A program made the translations under genes and the position numbers. The notes under the pieces were generated by a model. It made no database searches and was not told the DNA's origin. It saw nothing but the letters and a program-made list of their open reading frames with translations. DNA of 64,000 nucleotides, taken from assembly GCF_001730225.1 (NCBI RefSeq), contig NZ_MIJE01000001.1:496001-560000 (forward strand). Reading direction: 5' to 3'. Positions 55,310-64,000 of this stretch are shown here, in pieces; the stretch's first letter is position 1, and every line of letters starts with the position of its first letter. Source of the stretch: Desulfuribacillus alkaliarsenatis (GTDB lineage: Bacteria; Bacillota; Bacilli; Desulfuribacillales; Desulfuribacillaceae).

Positions 55310-57346
55310 GTGCGTTTTTCAGATTTAGCAATAATATTCGCAGTAATAGGAATCGTAATTATGATGGTAATTCCATTACCTACATGGTTATTGAGTATCT
55401 TACTTATCATAAATATTTGTTTTGCACTAATGATTCTTCTTGTATCGATGCAGACTACAGAACCATTACAGTTCTCAATTTTTCCATCTATATTATTGAT
55501 AGTTACCATATATAGATTAGCACTTAACGTATCTACTACAAGGTCAATTTTGTCAGAAGGATATGCTGGTAAAGTTGTTGAGACATTTGGAGAGTTCGTT
55601 GTTCGAGGTAACGCCGTTGTTGGTTTTATAGTGTTCTTAATTCTTGTAATAGTTCAGTTCCTTGTAATCACCAAAGGTTCTGAGCGTGTCGCTGAAGTAG
55701 CTGCTAGATTTACCCTTGATGCAATGCCTGGTAAGCAAATGAGTATTGATGCAGATCTTAATGCAGGAATTATTACAGAAGTAGAAGCCAAAGAGCGAAG
55801 GGAAAAAATTCAAAAAGAAGCTGATTTCTATGGAGCTATGGATGGAGCTGCTAAGTTCGTAAAAGGAGATGCCATAGCAGGGATTGTAATTGTATTAGTT
55901 AATATAATTGGTGGCTTTATTATAGGTATGGTTCAGATGGATCTTAGCTTCCAGGAAGCTATGTCTAGATTTACGTTGCTATCAGTTGGAGATGGGCTTG
56001 TAAGCCAAATTCCTGCCTTGTTAGTATCAACTGCAACGGGACTTGTTGTTACAAGAGCAGCCACAGGCTCAAATCTAGGACAAGATATAGCTAAACAGGT
56101 GTTTAGTTATCCGAAGTTATTATACATCGTATCAGGTGTGATTCTTCTGATGGGTTTATCTACACCTATCGGTGTCGCTTTAACGCTACCAATTGCAAGC
56201 TTTATCGCATACAGTGGCTATAGACTTGATCAACTAGCAAAACAAGAAGATAAAGTGCTTGAAGAACAAGATGACCAACAGGAAACTGAAGAAGATGTAC
56301 GTAGTCCAGAAAGTGTATTAGATTTATTACAAGTAGACCCGATTGAATTTGAATTTGGTTATGGTTTAATTCCAATAGCAGATACTAACCAAGGTGGAGA
56401 TTTATTAGATCGTGTTATAATGATAAGAAGACAAATTGCTTTAGAAATGGGGTTAGTAGTACCTGTTATTCGAATACGTGACAATATTCAGTTAAAACCT
56501 AATGAATATGTAATTAAAATTAAAGGAAATGAAGTAGCTGATGGTGAATTATTATTAGACCACTATTTAGCTATGAGTCCTGGAATTGATGATGAGGATG
56601 TACAGGGGATAGAAACAACAGAACCAGCATTTGGACTACCAGCTCTCTGGATTAGTGAGGAGATGAAGGAAAAGGCCGAACTTTCTGGTTATACTGTAGT
56701 TGATGCACCATCAGTTGTTGCTACCCATTTAACAGAAGTAATTAAGAGACATGCCCATGAACTATTAGGTAGACAGGAGACGAAAGCTTTAGTAGATAAA
56801 GTGAAAGAAAACTATCCAGCTATTGTGGAGGAGCTTGTACCTCAAGTGTTAACTATTGGTGATGTGCAAAAGGTACTGGCAAATCTCTTAAGGGAAAAGG
56901 TGTCTATAAGAAACCTAGCAACAATTTTTGAAGCCCTTGCAGACTATGGGCAAGCCGTACGAGACCCTAATATTTTAACTGAGTATGTTAGAGCAAGCCT
57001 AAAGAGGCAGATTACTAATCAATTTAAGGATGGTAACGAGCCATTGCGTGTTGTAACTATAAGTCCTGAAATAGAAAATATAATTACTGAAAATATTCAT
57101 CAAGATGATCAAAGCTCGTATTTAGCAATAAATCCAGAGACTTCACAGCAAATATACCAAGCTATTCATAGTCAAGTTGCTCGATTGATTGAAACTGGGC
57201 AGATGCCAATTTTACTTGTAGCACCTAATATTCGCTATCATGTTCGAAGATTGATTGAACCCGTATTACCTGATGTAGTCGTGTTATCATACAATGAACT
57301 AGAATCTACGATTGAAGTACAGAGTGTTGGGATGGTGGAACTATAA
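55310..57346 (+). CDS. flhA: Flagellar export gate protein FlhA
   Basis: This 678-aa protein has about eight N-terminal TM helices and the FHIPEP-region GDAIAGIVIVLVNIIGGF and DADLNAGIITEVEAKERR. The large cytoplasmic domain (about 345-678) binds export chaperones. The GTG at 55310 follows AAAGGAG. Its stop overlaps the flhF start by 1 nt (TAATG). Confidence 0.97.
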   Translation: MRFSDLAIIFAVIGIVIMMVIPLPTWLLSILLIINICFALMILLVSMQTTEPLQFSIFPSILLIVTIYRLALNVSTTRSILSEGYAGKVVETFGEFVVRGNAVVGFIVFLILVIVQFLVITKGSERVAEVAARFTLDAMPGKQMSIDADLNAGIITEVEAKERREKIQKEADFYGAMDGAAKFVKGDAIAGIVIVLVNIIGGFIIGMVQMDLSFQEAMSRFTLLSVGDGLVSQIPALLVSTATGLVVTRAATGSNLGQDIAKQVFSYPKLLYIVSGVILLMGLSTPIGVALTLPIASFIAYSGYRLDQLAKQEDKVLEEQDDQQETEEDVRSPESVLDLLQVDPIEFEFGYGLIPIADTNQGGDLLDRVIMIRRQIALEMGLVVPVIRIRDNIQLKPNEYVIKIKGNEVADGELLLDHYLAMSPGIDDEDVQGIETTEPAFGLPALWISEEMKEKAELSGYTVVDAPSVVATHLTEVIKRHAHELLGRQETKALVDKVKENYPAIVEELVPQVLTIGDVQKVLANLLREKVSIRNLATIFEALADYGQAVRDPNILTEYVRASLKRQITNQFKDGNEPLRVVTISPEIENIITENIHQDDQSSYLAINPETSQQIYQAIHSQVARLIETGQMPILLVAPNIRYHVRRLIEPVLPDVVVLSYNELESTIEVQSVGMVEL

Positions 57347-58617
57347 TGCGCGTAAAGAAATATATAGTCGATAGTATGCCAGAGGCTTTACTTTTAATAA
57401 GGAAGGATTTAGGTCATGATGCTGTTATCTTAGACCAAAAGAAAATTAAAGTTGGCGGCTTCATGGGCCTGTTTAGTAAAAACAAATTAGAAGTTATAGC
57501 GGCAATTGAGCCAAGAACAAAAAAAACAATTGTTCCTCCTAAGAAAGAAGTTAACAATGCTCAAGTAAATAATGTTGTTAATACTCCCAAAAAAGTAATT
57601 AATACTACAGATAAACAACAGTCAGCAAAAATCAATCTGACTAATGTAGGTGAGGCTCACAATCAGAGCCATCATCCTAATCAAAATGAAATTCATAATA
57701 GCAGCTTGTCTAGAGAATCAATAGATTTCAAAACAACTCAATCTCAGGACAAGATGGCTGAAGAGCTTAAAGAAATTAAGAACTTATTTGTAAAAATGAT
57801 GTGTAAAAGTGATAGCAGTGAATTTCCTGAAAACTTAAAGGATATTTATAAACATTTGGTTAGCAAGGATATTGATGAAGAAATTGCTAATGACTTGGTA
57901 TGCACATTGATGGAAAAGCTTGGTTCTCCTAAACATGTTGCAGATGCATATCTTTATGAAATTTTAGAAAATGAAGTAACTAAAATTATCGAACAGTATT
58001 CAAATCCACATAAAAATATTGATAGTCAACAAATATTTGCATTTGTAGGACCAACAGGAGTAGGTAAAACTACGACCATAGCGAAATTAGCCGCCTATTA
58101 TGTATTAGAGAAAAAGATTTCAGTAGGGTTTATTACGGCTGACACCTATAGAATAGCGGCGGTAGATCAGTTGCGAACATATGCAAATATTCTAAATATT
58201 CCTGTTGAAATCGTAATTACCCATGATGATATGAAGAAAGCTATTGAGAATTTACAAGAGCGAGATGTCATTCTGATTGATACAGCAGGTAGAAATTATA
58301 AAAAAGAAATGCACGTAACAGAGCTAAGAAGCCTTTTGACGATTGCAAAACCGAATGAAACATTCTTAGTGCACAGCATGACTACAAAACAAAAGGATAT
58401 GGATGAAATAACTGACTGCTTTAAAGATATAGGAATTGATAATTTTATTTTCACAAAAGTAGATGAGACATCATCATACGGCACTATATTAAACATGTTA
58501 ACTAAACATAAAAAATCTTTAGCTATCTTAACAAATGGTCAAAATGTTCCTGAGGACATATTGTTTATAGACCCAAGAAAAATAGCAAAACTGATAGTAG
58601 GTGGCACATATGAATGA
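57346..58617 (+). CDS. flhF: Flagellar placement GTPase FlhF
   Basis: This 423-aa SRP-type GTPase starts with RVKKYIVDSMPEALLLIRKDLGHDAVIL, then a divergent linker and the NG domain: G1 [20 protein letters not shown] and G3 IDTAGR. It recruits FlhA/FliF to the assembly site, and FlhG stimulates it. It overlaps flhG by 8 bp. Confidence 0.96.
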   Translation: MRVKKYIVDSMPEALLLIRKDLGHDAVILDQKKIKVGGFMGLFSKNKLEVIAAIEPRTKKTIVPPKKEVNNAQVNNVVNTPKKVINTTDKQQSAKINLTNVGEAHNQSHHPNQNEIHNSSLSRESIDFKTTQSQDKMAEELKEIKNLFVKMMCKSDSSEFPENLKDIYKHLVSKDIDEEIANDLVCTLMEKLGSPKHVADAYLYEILENEVTKIIEQYSNPHKNIDSQQIFAFVGPTGVGKTTTIAKLAAYYVLEKKISVGFITADTYRIAAVDQLRTYANILNIPVEIVITHDDMKKAIENLQERDVILIDTAGRNYKKEMHVTELRSLLTIAKPNETFLVHSMTTKQKDMDEITDCFKDIGIDNFIFTKVDETSSYGTILNMLTKHKKSLAILTNGQNVPEDILFIDPRKIAKLIVGGTYE

Positions 58618-59467
58618 TCAAGCTGCTAAATTGAGACAACTTGTAAGTCAAAATCGGAACAAAAAAGCAAGGGTAATAACAGTAACTAGTGGTAAGGGTG
58701 GGGTAGGGAAATCTAATTTTACCCTTAATTTTGCCTTGTGCTTAAAAGAACTTGGGAAAAAAGTAGTCATTCTAGACGCTGATTTAGGTCTTGCTAACAT
58801 AGATGTTTTATTAGGAGTTTCAACAAAGCTTAATCTAGCCAATATAATCTACGAAGATAAGACAATATGGGATGTTATGTATAAAAGTGAGTATGGAATA
58901 GATATTGTATCCGGTGGATCAGGCATAAATGATTTATTAAACTTAGAGGAAAGACAATTACAACATTTTTTCACACAAATAGAATCATTGAACCAATATG
59001 CGGATTTTGTAATCATTGATACAGGCGCTGGTCTCTCAAAGGAAACTACAAGGTTTATAATATCAGCAGATGAAGTTATTTTAGTAACTACACCTGAGCC
59101 TACTTCTATAACAGATGCATATGCTATAATTAAGATGGTGCATTCGATATCAACAGATATAAATTATCGCTTGATTATAAATCGTGTAGCAAATGAGCAA
59201 GAGGGAAAATCAACAGCAGATAAGCTACAACTGGTTACTAAAAGATTTCTTAACATAGATTTATCGTTACTAGGGAACTTGCCAGATGATAAAAACGTTC
59301 AAAAAGCAGTAAAAAGACAAAAGCCTTTCTACTTAACATATCCTAATACAGAAGCTTCTCTTGCGATAAAAGACATAGCAAATATATTTTTAGATATTAA
59401 AGTAGAAAAAGAAACTAGTCATGGAATAACGAGTTTTATGAGTAAAATGCTGAATTTATTAAAGTAA
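58610..59467 (+). CDS. flhG: MinD-like ATPase FlhG (YlxH)
   Basis: This protein of about 285 aa has the deviant Walker A SGKGGVGKSN and DADLGLANIDVLLG. It controls flagellar number and position with FlhF; an N-terminal activator helix with DQAAKLRQLV stimulates FlhF. The ATG at 58610 is chosen because AGGTGG is 7 nt upstream. cheB follows after 24 bp. Confidence 0.96.
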   Translation: MNDQAAKLRQLVSQNRNKKARVITVTSGKGGVGKSNFTLNFALCLKELGKKVVILDADLGLANIDVLLGVSTKLNLANIIYEDKTIWDVMYKSEYGIDIVSGGSGINDLLNLEERQLQHFFTQIESLNQYADFVIIDTGAGLSKETTRFIISADEVILVTTPEPTSITDAYAIIKMVHSISTDINYRLIINRVANEQEGKSTADKLQLVTKRFLNIDLSLLGNLPDDKNVQKAVKRQKPFYLTYPNTEASLAIKDIANIFLDIKVEKETSHGITSFMSKMLNLLK

Positions 59468-59491
59468 ATTGATCGGCAGGTGAACAGTAGG

Positions 59492-60616
59492 GTGCTTAGA
59501 GATAAAATCAAAGTTCTAGTAGTTGATGATTCAGCATTTATGAGAAAAGTAATTTCTGACATATTGACACTAGACCCTGAAATTGAAGTCATTGGAACAG
59601 CACGTAACGGTCAAGATTCACTTGTTAAGATAGAGAAATTGAAACCAGATGTTGTCACCTTAGACATTGAAATGCCCGTACTTGACGGTATTTCAACACT
59701 ACGGGAAATTATGAGGAAATTTCCACTACCAGTTATAATGCTTAGCAGTTTAACCCATGAGGGAGCTACTGAGACAATTAAAGCATTAGAACTTGGGGCA
59801 TTCGATTTTATTGGTAAACCATCAGGGGCTATATCCCTTGATATACATAAAGTACAAGATGAGATAATAACTAAAGTAAAACTAGCTGGAAAAAATAAAG
59901 TGAGAATTTCCCAGATACCAAAGGCTAGTTTAAGAGATAAAATTCAAATTAAACATCAGAGTCCACAGCAAAGTAGCGCGAACCAAAAAACGCATAGCTC
60001 AGAGACTAAAAGTTTTGAAACCGAAGCTAGTAAAGTAAATACTATCATAGCAATAGGTACGTCTACAGGAGGTCCAAGAGCTTTACAAACAGTGCTTGCA
60101 GGTCTTCCAGGTGATTTGCCCGCAAGTATTGTAGTTGTGCAACATATGCCAGCAGGATTTACTAAATCATTGGCAGATAGGTTAAATACTTTGTGCGAAA
60201 TTAATGTAGTAGAGGCTTCTGACAATATGCCATTGCAAAACGGCTGTGCATATGTGGCTCCTGGCGGCAAGCAAATGGGAGTTGTCTTCACTGCCAATAA
60301 TCGATATAAGCTACATACTAGCTCTCAGGCTGAGCCAATGTCAGGGCATAAGCCTTCTGTAGATTACTTATTTCATTCTATAGCTAAAATTAATGATGCA
60401 AATAAAGTTATTGTGATAATGACAGGAATGGGAGGGGACGGCGCTAAAGGATTAGTATCAATAAAAAAAGCTGGGTATGCACATTCTATCGCTGAAGACC
60501 AAAGCACCTGTATAGTGTATGGTATGCCAAGGGTAGCAATAGAAACGGGTGAAATTGATATTGTCGTACCTGTACAAGATATAGCTAAAGAAATAATAAA
60601 GTGTGTTAAATATTAA
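59492..60616 (+). CDS. cheB: Chemotaxis methylesterase/deamidase CheB
   Basis: This protein of about 374 aa has a receiver (D12/D13, phospho-acceptor D58 in TLDIEMPV, K in IGKPS) and a C-terminal methylesterase domain with IGTSTGGPRAL (active serine), VQHMPAGFT and MTGMGGDGAKG (active aspartate). GTG at 59492 is preferred to the in-frame GTG at 59480 because AGGTGA lies 8 nt upstream. In Bacillus cheA follows; here a 122-bp gap leads to cheW. Confidence 0.95.
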   Translation: MLRDKIKVLVVDDSAFMRKVISDILTLDPEIEVIGTARNGQDSLVKIEKLKPDVVTLDIEMPVLDGISTLREIMRKFPLPVIMLSSLTHEGATETIKALELGAFDFIGKPSGAISLDIHKVQDEIITKVKLAGKNKVRISQIPKASLRDKIQIKHQSPQQSSANQKTHSSETKSFETEASKVNTIIAIGTSTGGPRALQTVLAGLPGDLPASIVVVQHMPAGFTKSLADRLNTLCEINVVEASDNMPLQNGCAYVAPGGKQMGVVFTANNRYKLHTSSQAEPMSGHKPSVDYLFHSIAKINDANKVIVIMTGMGGDGAKGLVSIKKAGYAHSIAEDQSTCIVYGMPRVAIETGEIDIVVPVQDIAKEIIKCVKY

Positions 60617-60632
60617 GTTGTTAAATTATCAA

Positions 60633-60661
60633 TTGACATAATTAACTATACAAACTATGCT
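60633..60661 (+). promoter_or_regulatory. Sigma-A-like promoter before cheW
   Basis: Consensus TTGACA (60633-60638), a 17-nt spacer and TATGCT (60656-60661) lie in the gap after cheB where cheA is usually found. It would give cheW-cheC-sigD an internal start about 70 bp before the cheW codon. Confidence 0.55.
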
Positions 60662-60738
60662 TGTTGCAATAGCACATTTAAAGTGTCAAATTAAATAGTC
60701 TAAAAACTGATTACTATATAAGTTGAGGGGGTAGTGAC

Positions 60739-61248
60739 TTGAATACTGAAGGGAAAAACTATATTAGTAAGGAAATCAAGGTTATCGTATTTCGACTACG
60801 TGAGCAAGAATATGGTGTAGACGTTAACCAAGTTAAGTCAATTGAAAGAGTTCAAGATATCACTAAAGTTCCAGAAGCTCCTAATTTTGTAAAAGGAATT
60901 ATTGATTTACGTGGAGTCGTTACGCCAATAATAGATTTACGCACACGTCTTAACTTGTCCGTTACAGAAGACACTGATAATACAAGAGTAATAATAGTAA
61001 ATATTGACGGCGTAGAGGTCGGTCTTATAGTAGACTCTGCAAATGATGTTATAGACATACCTATTAGCTCAATTGAACCGCCGCCGCCAATTGCAGCAGG
61101 TGTAAGAGCAGTTTATCTTCATGGAGTAGCAAAATTAGAAGATAGATTATTAATACTATTGAACTTGAATAAAGTTCTAAGCTCAGATGAAATAAAAATA
61201 ATTGATGAGATAGGGACAGATAATAATGGATCCATTAAAAAATATTAA
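60739..61248 (+). CDS. cheW: Chemotaxis coupling protein CheW
   Basis: This 169-aa protein links receptors to CheA. The SH3-like core includes VFRLREQEYGVDVNQVKSIER, VPEAPNFVKGIIDLRG and TPIIDLRTRL. It starts with TTG at 60739 behind GAGGGGG. It overlaps cheC by 23 bp. A functional complex would need a CheA from another locus. Confidence 0.95.
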   Translation: MNTEGKNYISKEIKVIVFRLREQEYGVDVNQVKSIERVQDITKVPEAPNFVKGIIDLRGVVTPIIDLRTRLNLSVTEDTDNTRVIIVNIDGVEVGLIVDSANDVIDIPISSIEPPPPIAAGVRAVYLHGVAKLEDRLLILLNLNKVLSSDEIKIIDEIGTDNNGSIKKY

Positions 61249-61852
61249 TTCCTTTCAATTAGATGTACTAAAAGAAATTGGCAACATTGGTGCAGGTAAT
61301 GCTGCTACTGCATTATCTAAACTATTATCTAAGCAAGTAGATATGAATGTTCCAAGGGTACAAATCGTTCCATTTCAACAAATAGCAGAGTTTGTTGGCG
61401 GAGAAGAGAATTTGATTGTTACTGTTTTTTTGAGAATTGAAGGAGATATTCCTGGAAACATGTTTTTTATTCTGAATTTTGAGGCAGCTAAGCAATTAGT
61501 CTCTGAAATGATTAAAATACCAATTGAACATGAAGAAGGCGATATGTTTTCTGAAATTGAACTATCGGCTTTACAGGAGGTTGGTAATATTTTAGCTGGA
61601 TCTTATCTGACAGCATTATCTGATTTAACTAAACTTAATTTACAGCCTAGTGTACCTGCTCTTGCGATTGATATGGCTGGGGCAATATTGAGTTATGGTT
61701 TAATTGAGCTTGGGAGAAGTGGTGATTACGCATTAGTAATTGACACACAAATCGAACCAGGTCATGCAACGAATACACAAATTGAAGGACACTTTTTCTT
61801 ACTACCAGACCCTGAGTCGTTTAAAACACTATTTACATCATTAGGTGTATAA
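61226..61852 (+). CDS. cheC: CheY-P phosphatase CheC
   Basis: This 208-aa protein has both phosphatase sites: D13/E17/N20 (DVLKEIGN) and S114/E118/N121 (SALQEVGN). In Bacillus CheC is activated by CheD and completes adaptation. No cheD follows. The start lies inside cheW with no strong ribosome site visible, so translational coupling is likely. Confidence 0.94.
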   Translation: MDPLKNINSFQLDVLKEIGNIGAGNAATALSKLLSKQVDMNVPRVQIVPFQQIAEFVGGEENLIVTVFLRIEGDIPGNMFFILNFEAAKQLVSEMIKIPIEHEEGDMFSEIELSALQEVGNILAGSYLTALSDLTKLNLQPSVPALAIDMAGAILSYGLIELGRSGDYALVIDTQIEPGHATNTQIEGHFFLLPDPESFKTLFTSLGV

Positions 61853-61878
61853 TTAGTTGTATATATAGGAGTATCATA

Positions 61879-62334
61879 ATGAAATTTAAGCTGATATTAT
61901 CTTTAGGAGCTTTCTTGCTCACATTTATCGTTAGTATTAATAGCAACATATTGTTTACATCAATTAAGCGGGGAATATTTGCATTGGTTATTTTCTATAT
62001 ATTAGCTTCAATTTTGGAGAAAATATTAGAGCGTGAAATGAAATTATTCACAGAAACAAATAACAAAATTGTTAAGGAAGATAATAACCAAGAATTAGGC
62101 AAACAAGAAAGAGGCAGTCAGCAAAACTCAGACTCTGAAATAGATGAAAAAGATGGGAAATTAGGTCTAAAGGAAGAGAAGATAGAAAATGGTAAAGAGG
62201 ACTTAGAGTTTCAAACACTCGACTATGATAAAATTGATAGTATTAAGACGAAATCAGGTGATATAGATGTTGATAATATGGACCCTGAAACAATAGCCAA
62301 AATATTGCGCAACTTAGAAGATGATGATAAATAA
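61879..62334 (+). CDS. Small membrane protein of the fla/che operon (function unknown)
   Basis: This 151-aa protein has two hydrophobic segments (about 4-20 and 30-50) and then a long hydrophilic, Glu/Lys/Asp/Asn-rich region. It ends with GDIDVDNMDPETIAKILRNLEDDDK, a compact tail that could bind a partner. It occupies the position of cheD but is not CheD: the Cys-His deamidase motifs are absent. It may be specific to this lineage or a divergent motility accessory. GGAG precedes the ATG. Confidence 0.7.
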   Translation: MKFKLILSLGAFLLTFIVSINSNILFTSIKRGIFALVIFYILASILEKILEREMKLFTETNNKIVKEDNNQELGKQERGSQQNSDSEIDEKDGKLGLKEEKIENGKEDLEFQTLDYDKIDSIKTKSGDIDVDNMDPETIAKILRNLEDDDK

Positions 62335-62384
62335 CTTTATCAATGAACGTCAATACGCTGATGTCAATGGACAGGAATGATGTT

Positions 62385-63158
62385 ATGACTAACCGTTATT
62401 CAACACAAAAGTTAGCTGAATATTGGGAAAATTGGAATAAGAATAAAACTGAGGAAGTAAAAGAGAATCTCGTTATATCTTATATGCCACTAGTAGACTA
62501 TGTTGCAGACCGAGTTGCGATTAATTTACCACCCTCAGTGCAAATAGATGATTTGAGAAGTTTAGGTTACGTCGGATTATTAGAAGCGTTAGATAGGTTT
62601 GATATTAACCGTGGACTTAAATTTGAAACCTTTGCAATGTGGAGAATTAAAGGTGCTATACTTGATGGACTTAGGAAAGCAGATTGGGTACCAAGAAGTA
62701 TAAGAAAAAAGTCTAAGGATTTAGAAGAGGCTTTCCAAAAATTACAATCCAGTCAACAAGAACCAGTAACAGATGAACAAATTGCCAATTTCTTAGGTCT
62801 TAGTATTGGCGAATATAATCAATTGTTAATTGATGTTCAAGCAGTTTCATTTATTTCAATAGATGAATCAGTAGGTGAAGAAGGAAATTTATTCCGTGAA
62901 TTAATACCAGATGAACGATCGTTGTCACCTGAACAGCAATTAGATATTAGCGAAGCAAAAAAAGTATTAATTAATGCACTAGATAAACTACCTGAGAAAG
63001 AGAAAACAGTCGTTGCATTATATTATTACGAAGAACTTACATTAACTGAAATAGCGAAAATTTTATCAGTTTCTACTAGTCGAATTTCACAGCTTCATAC
63101 TAAAGCAATTTTGCGACTTCGCGGGTTTTTAAGTAGACATAAAAAACAACTATTCTAG
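62385..63158 (+). CDS. sigD: Flagellar sigma factor SigD (FliA/sigma-28)
   Basis: This protein of about 257 aa directs late flagellar and chemotaxis promoters. Region 2 (SYMPLVDYVADRVAINLPPSVQIDDLRSLGYVGLLEALDRF and FETFAMWRIKGAILDGLRKADW) and region 4 (KLPEKEKTVVALYYYEELTLTEIAKILSVSTSRISQLHTKAILRLR) are complete. The ATG at 62385 is chosen because AGGAATG lies upstream and the length then matches Bacillus SigD; an in-frame ATG at 62343 has no site. Confidence 0.95.
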   Translation: MTNRYSTQKLAEYWENWNKNKTEEVKENLVISYMPLVDYVADRVAINLPPSVQIDDLRSLGYVGLLEALDRFDINRGLKFETFAMWRIKGAILDGLRKADWVPRSIRKKSKDLEEAFQKLQSSQQEPVTDEQIANFLGLSIGEYNQLLIDVQAVSFISIDESVGEEGNLFRELIPDERSLSPEQQLDISEAKKVLINALDKLPEKEKTVVALYYYEELTLTEIAKILSVSTSRISQLHTKAILRLRGFLSRHKKQLF

Positions 63159-63176
63159 TTAGCTAGGGGTGAGATT

Positions 63177-64000
63177 ATGAGTGCAGACAATCAAATCAAT
63201 GCATCCAATGAATCTAACAACAATGAAACTGAGCTAAAAAATGAGAATATTACAGAACCTGAAGTCGAAGCTAAAATTGAAGAAAAAAAACCATGTAATT
63301 GGGATAAATGTATAACTATTAAAGCTAGTCGCGATAAGCTAGAGGCATATTTACAAATAGACAGAACATGTAATGATGATACTGTCGATATAGAGATTCT
63401 AAAAAAGGCATTAATCAAAGCACGAATCACCCATGGCATTGAAGAAGATGTATTAGAAAGTATAAGTGAAAATGTAGCCGCTTTTAAAGGACAGTCATGT
63501 TTGATTGCTAAAGGTTTTCCAGCTGAAAATGGTGTTGACGGTTATATTGAGCTAATACGAGATGACTTAGAGCAACAGAAAAAGGCACCCTTGGTACTTA
63601 AAGATGGAAGAGTTGATTTCTATCAAGTTAAAGATATTCCAACCGTAATGCGTGGTGAAGAAATTGCAAGAAAGATACCTCCTATCGAAGGAAAACCAGG
63701 AAAAGATGTTTATGGAAACGAAATTAAGCCAAAGCCAGGTAAAGATCCACGTTTTCCAGTCGGGAAAAATGTAGTAGTTAACAAAGAGGGGACTTCTATA
63801 TATGCCCTAATAGATGGTCAGGTAGCTATAACAGAGCGTGGAAAAATAAACGTATTTTCATTATATGAAGTTCATGGAGATGTTGATTTTTCTACAGGAA
63901 ATATTGACTTTGTAGGGTCAGTTCTGGTACATGGAAATATATTAACAGGCTTTTCTGTTAAAGCTAATGGTGATGTTCGTGTGAAAGGAAATATTGAAGG
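63177..64000 (+). CDS. FapA/DUF342-family protein, N-terminal part (3' end outside window)
   Basis: The frame is open for at least 274 codons from ATG 63177 (GGGGTGAG site) to the window end. After a charged start of about 45 residues comes the DUF342 region, with IPPIEGKPGKDVYGNEIKPKPGKDPRF and a polar beta-helix repeat region, SLYEVHGDVDFSTGNIDFVGSVLVHGNIL. DUF342 proteins are often near sigD in Firmicutes; function is unclear. swrB, which may follow sigD in Bacillus, is not seen. Confidence 0.85.
   Translation, partial: MSADNQINASNESNNNETELKNENITEPEVEAKIEEKKPCNWDKCITIKASRDKLEAYLQIDRTCNDDTVDIEILKKALIKARITHGIEEDVLESISENVAAFKGQSCLIAKGFPAENGVDGYIELIRDDLEQQKKAPLVLKDGRVDFYQVKDIPTVMRGEEIARKIPPIEGKPGKDVYGNEIKPKPGKDPRFPVGKNVVVNKEGTSIYALIDGQVAITERGKINVFSLYEVHGDVDFSTGNIDFVGSVLVHGNILTGFSVKANGDVRVKGNIE

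Noticed and set aside
60617-60738. Remnant of cheA between cheB and cheW
   Set aside because: The 122-bp gap is far too short for cheA and shows no similarity I can see to a kinase; it looks like an ordinary promoter spacer.

Overview
This 64-kb window is an AT-rich chromosomal segment from a motile, low-GC Gram-positive bacterium (Firmicutes, Bacillales-like). CodY, the HslVU-CodY cluster, FliY, the MotE-like protein, FlhF/FlhG, YlqD, YlxM and the Bacillus-type order of the flagellar operon all point there. A c-type-heme chemoreceptor under a likely FNR/CRP-type site suggests anaerobic or facultative respiration. The genus cannot be fixed from this sequence; an anaerobic respirer of the Desulfuribacillus kind is only a guess.

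Layout. (1) 1-11299, almost all on the + strand, is a conserved housekeeping block: smc (3' end), ftsY, ylxM, ffh, rpsP, khpA, ylqD, rimM, trmD, rplS, lepB, rbgA, rnhB, ylqG and ylqH. It covers chromosome condensation, SRP targeting, 30S/50S assembly and secretion. (2) 11273-29278 is an accessory stretch with mixed strands. It holds a two-gene fluoride exporter, yraN, a FUSC-type membrane protein, yifB/comM, a ferric-reductase-like membrane protein, a candidate minus-strand structured small RNA, an HD hydrolase, yjbQ, a diacylglycerol-kinase-like protein, an AbgT transporter, CheX, a lone dihydrolipoamide dehydrogenase, a heme-c chemoreceptor, a three-gene NHEJ operon (Ku, ligase, polymerase), a bacterial voltage-gated sodium channel and a REC-like/PAS/PP2C phosphatase. 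yraN and yifB are probably the remnants of the ancestral order rnhB-yraN-yifB-dprA. (3) 29313-36905 is conserved again: dprA, topA, trmFO, hslV, hslU, codY; xerC, usual between trmFO and hslV, is absent. (4) 37217-64000 is one long fla/che operon from flgB through flhG, cheB, cheW, cheC and sigD into a FapA-like gene cut by the window end.

The flagellar operon encodes basal body, MS ring, switch, export gate and ATPase, hook cap and hook, placement GTPases, part of the chemotaxis pathway and the flagellar sigma factor. cheA and cheD are missing from their usual places beside cheB/cheW/cheC. A sigma-A-like promoter lies where cheA would be, and a small membrane protein sits in the cheD position. 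The window still encodes three CheC-family proteins (CheX, FliY, CheC), CheY, CheB and one chemoreceptor, so chemotaxis is probably functional with CheA encoded elsewhere.

No clearly undescribed multi-gene system was found. The best candidates for new biology are the structured minus-strand RNA at about 15895-16129, the heme-c chemoreceptor with an FNR/CRP-type site spaced for class II activation, the split NHEJ operon, the cheA/cheD-less chemotaxis block, the duplicated MotE domain, and a terminator whose stem carries the -35 box of the next gene. No tRNA, rRNA, CRISPR, insertion sequence or prophage was recognised.
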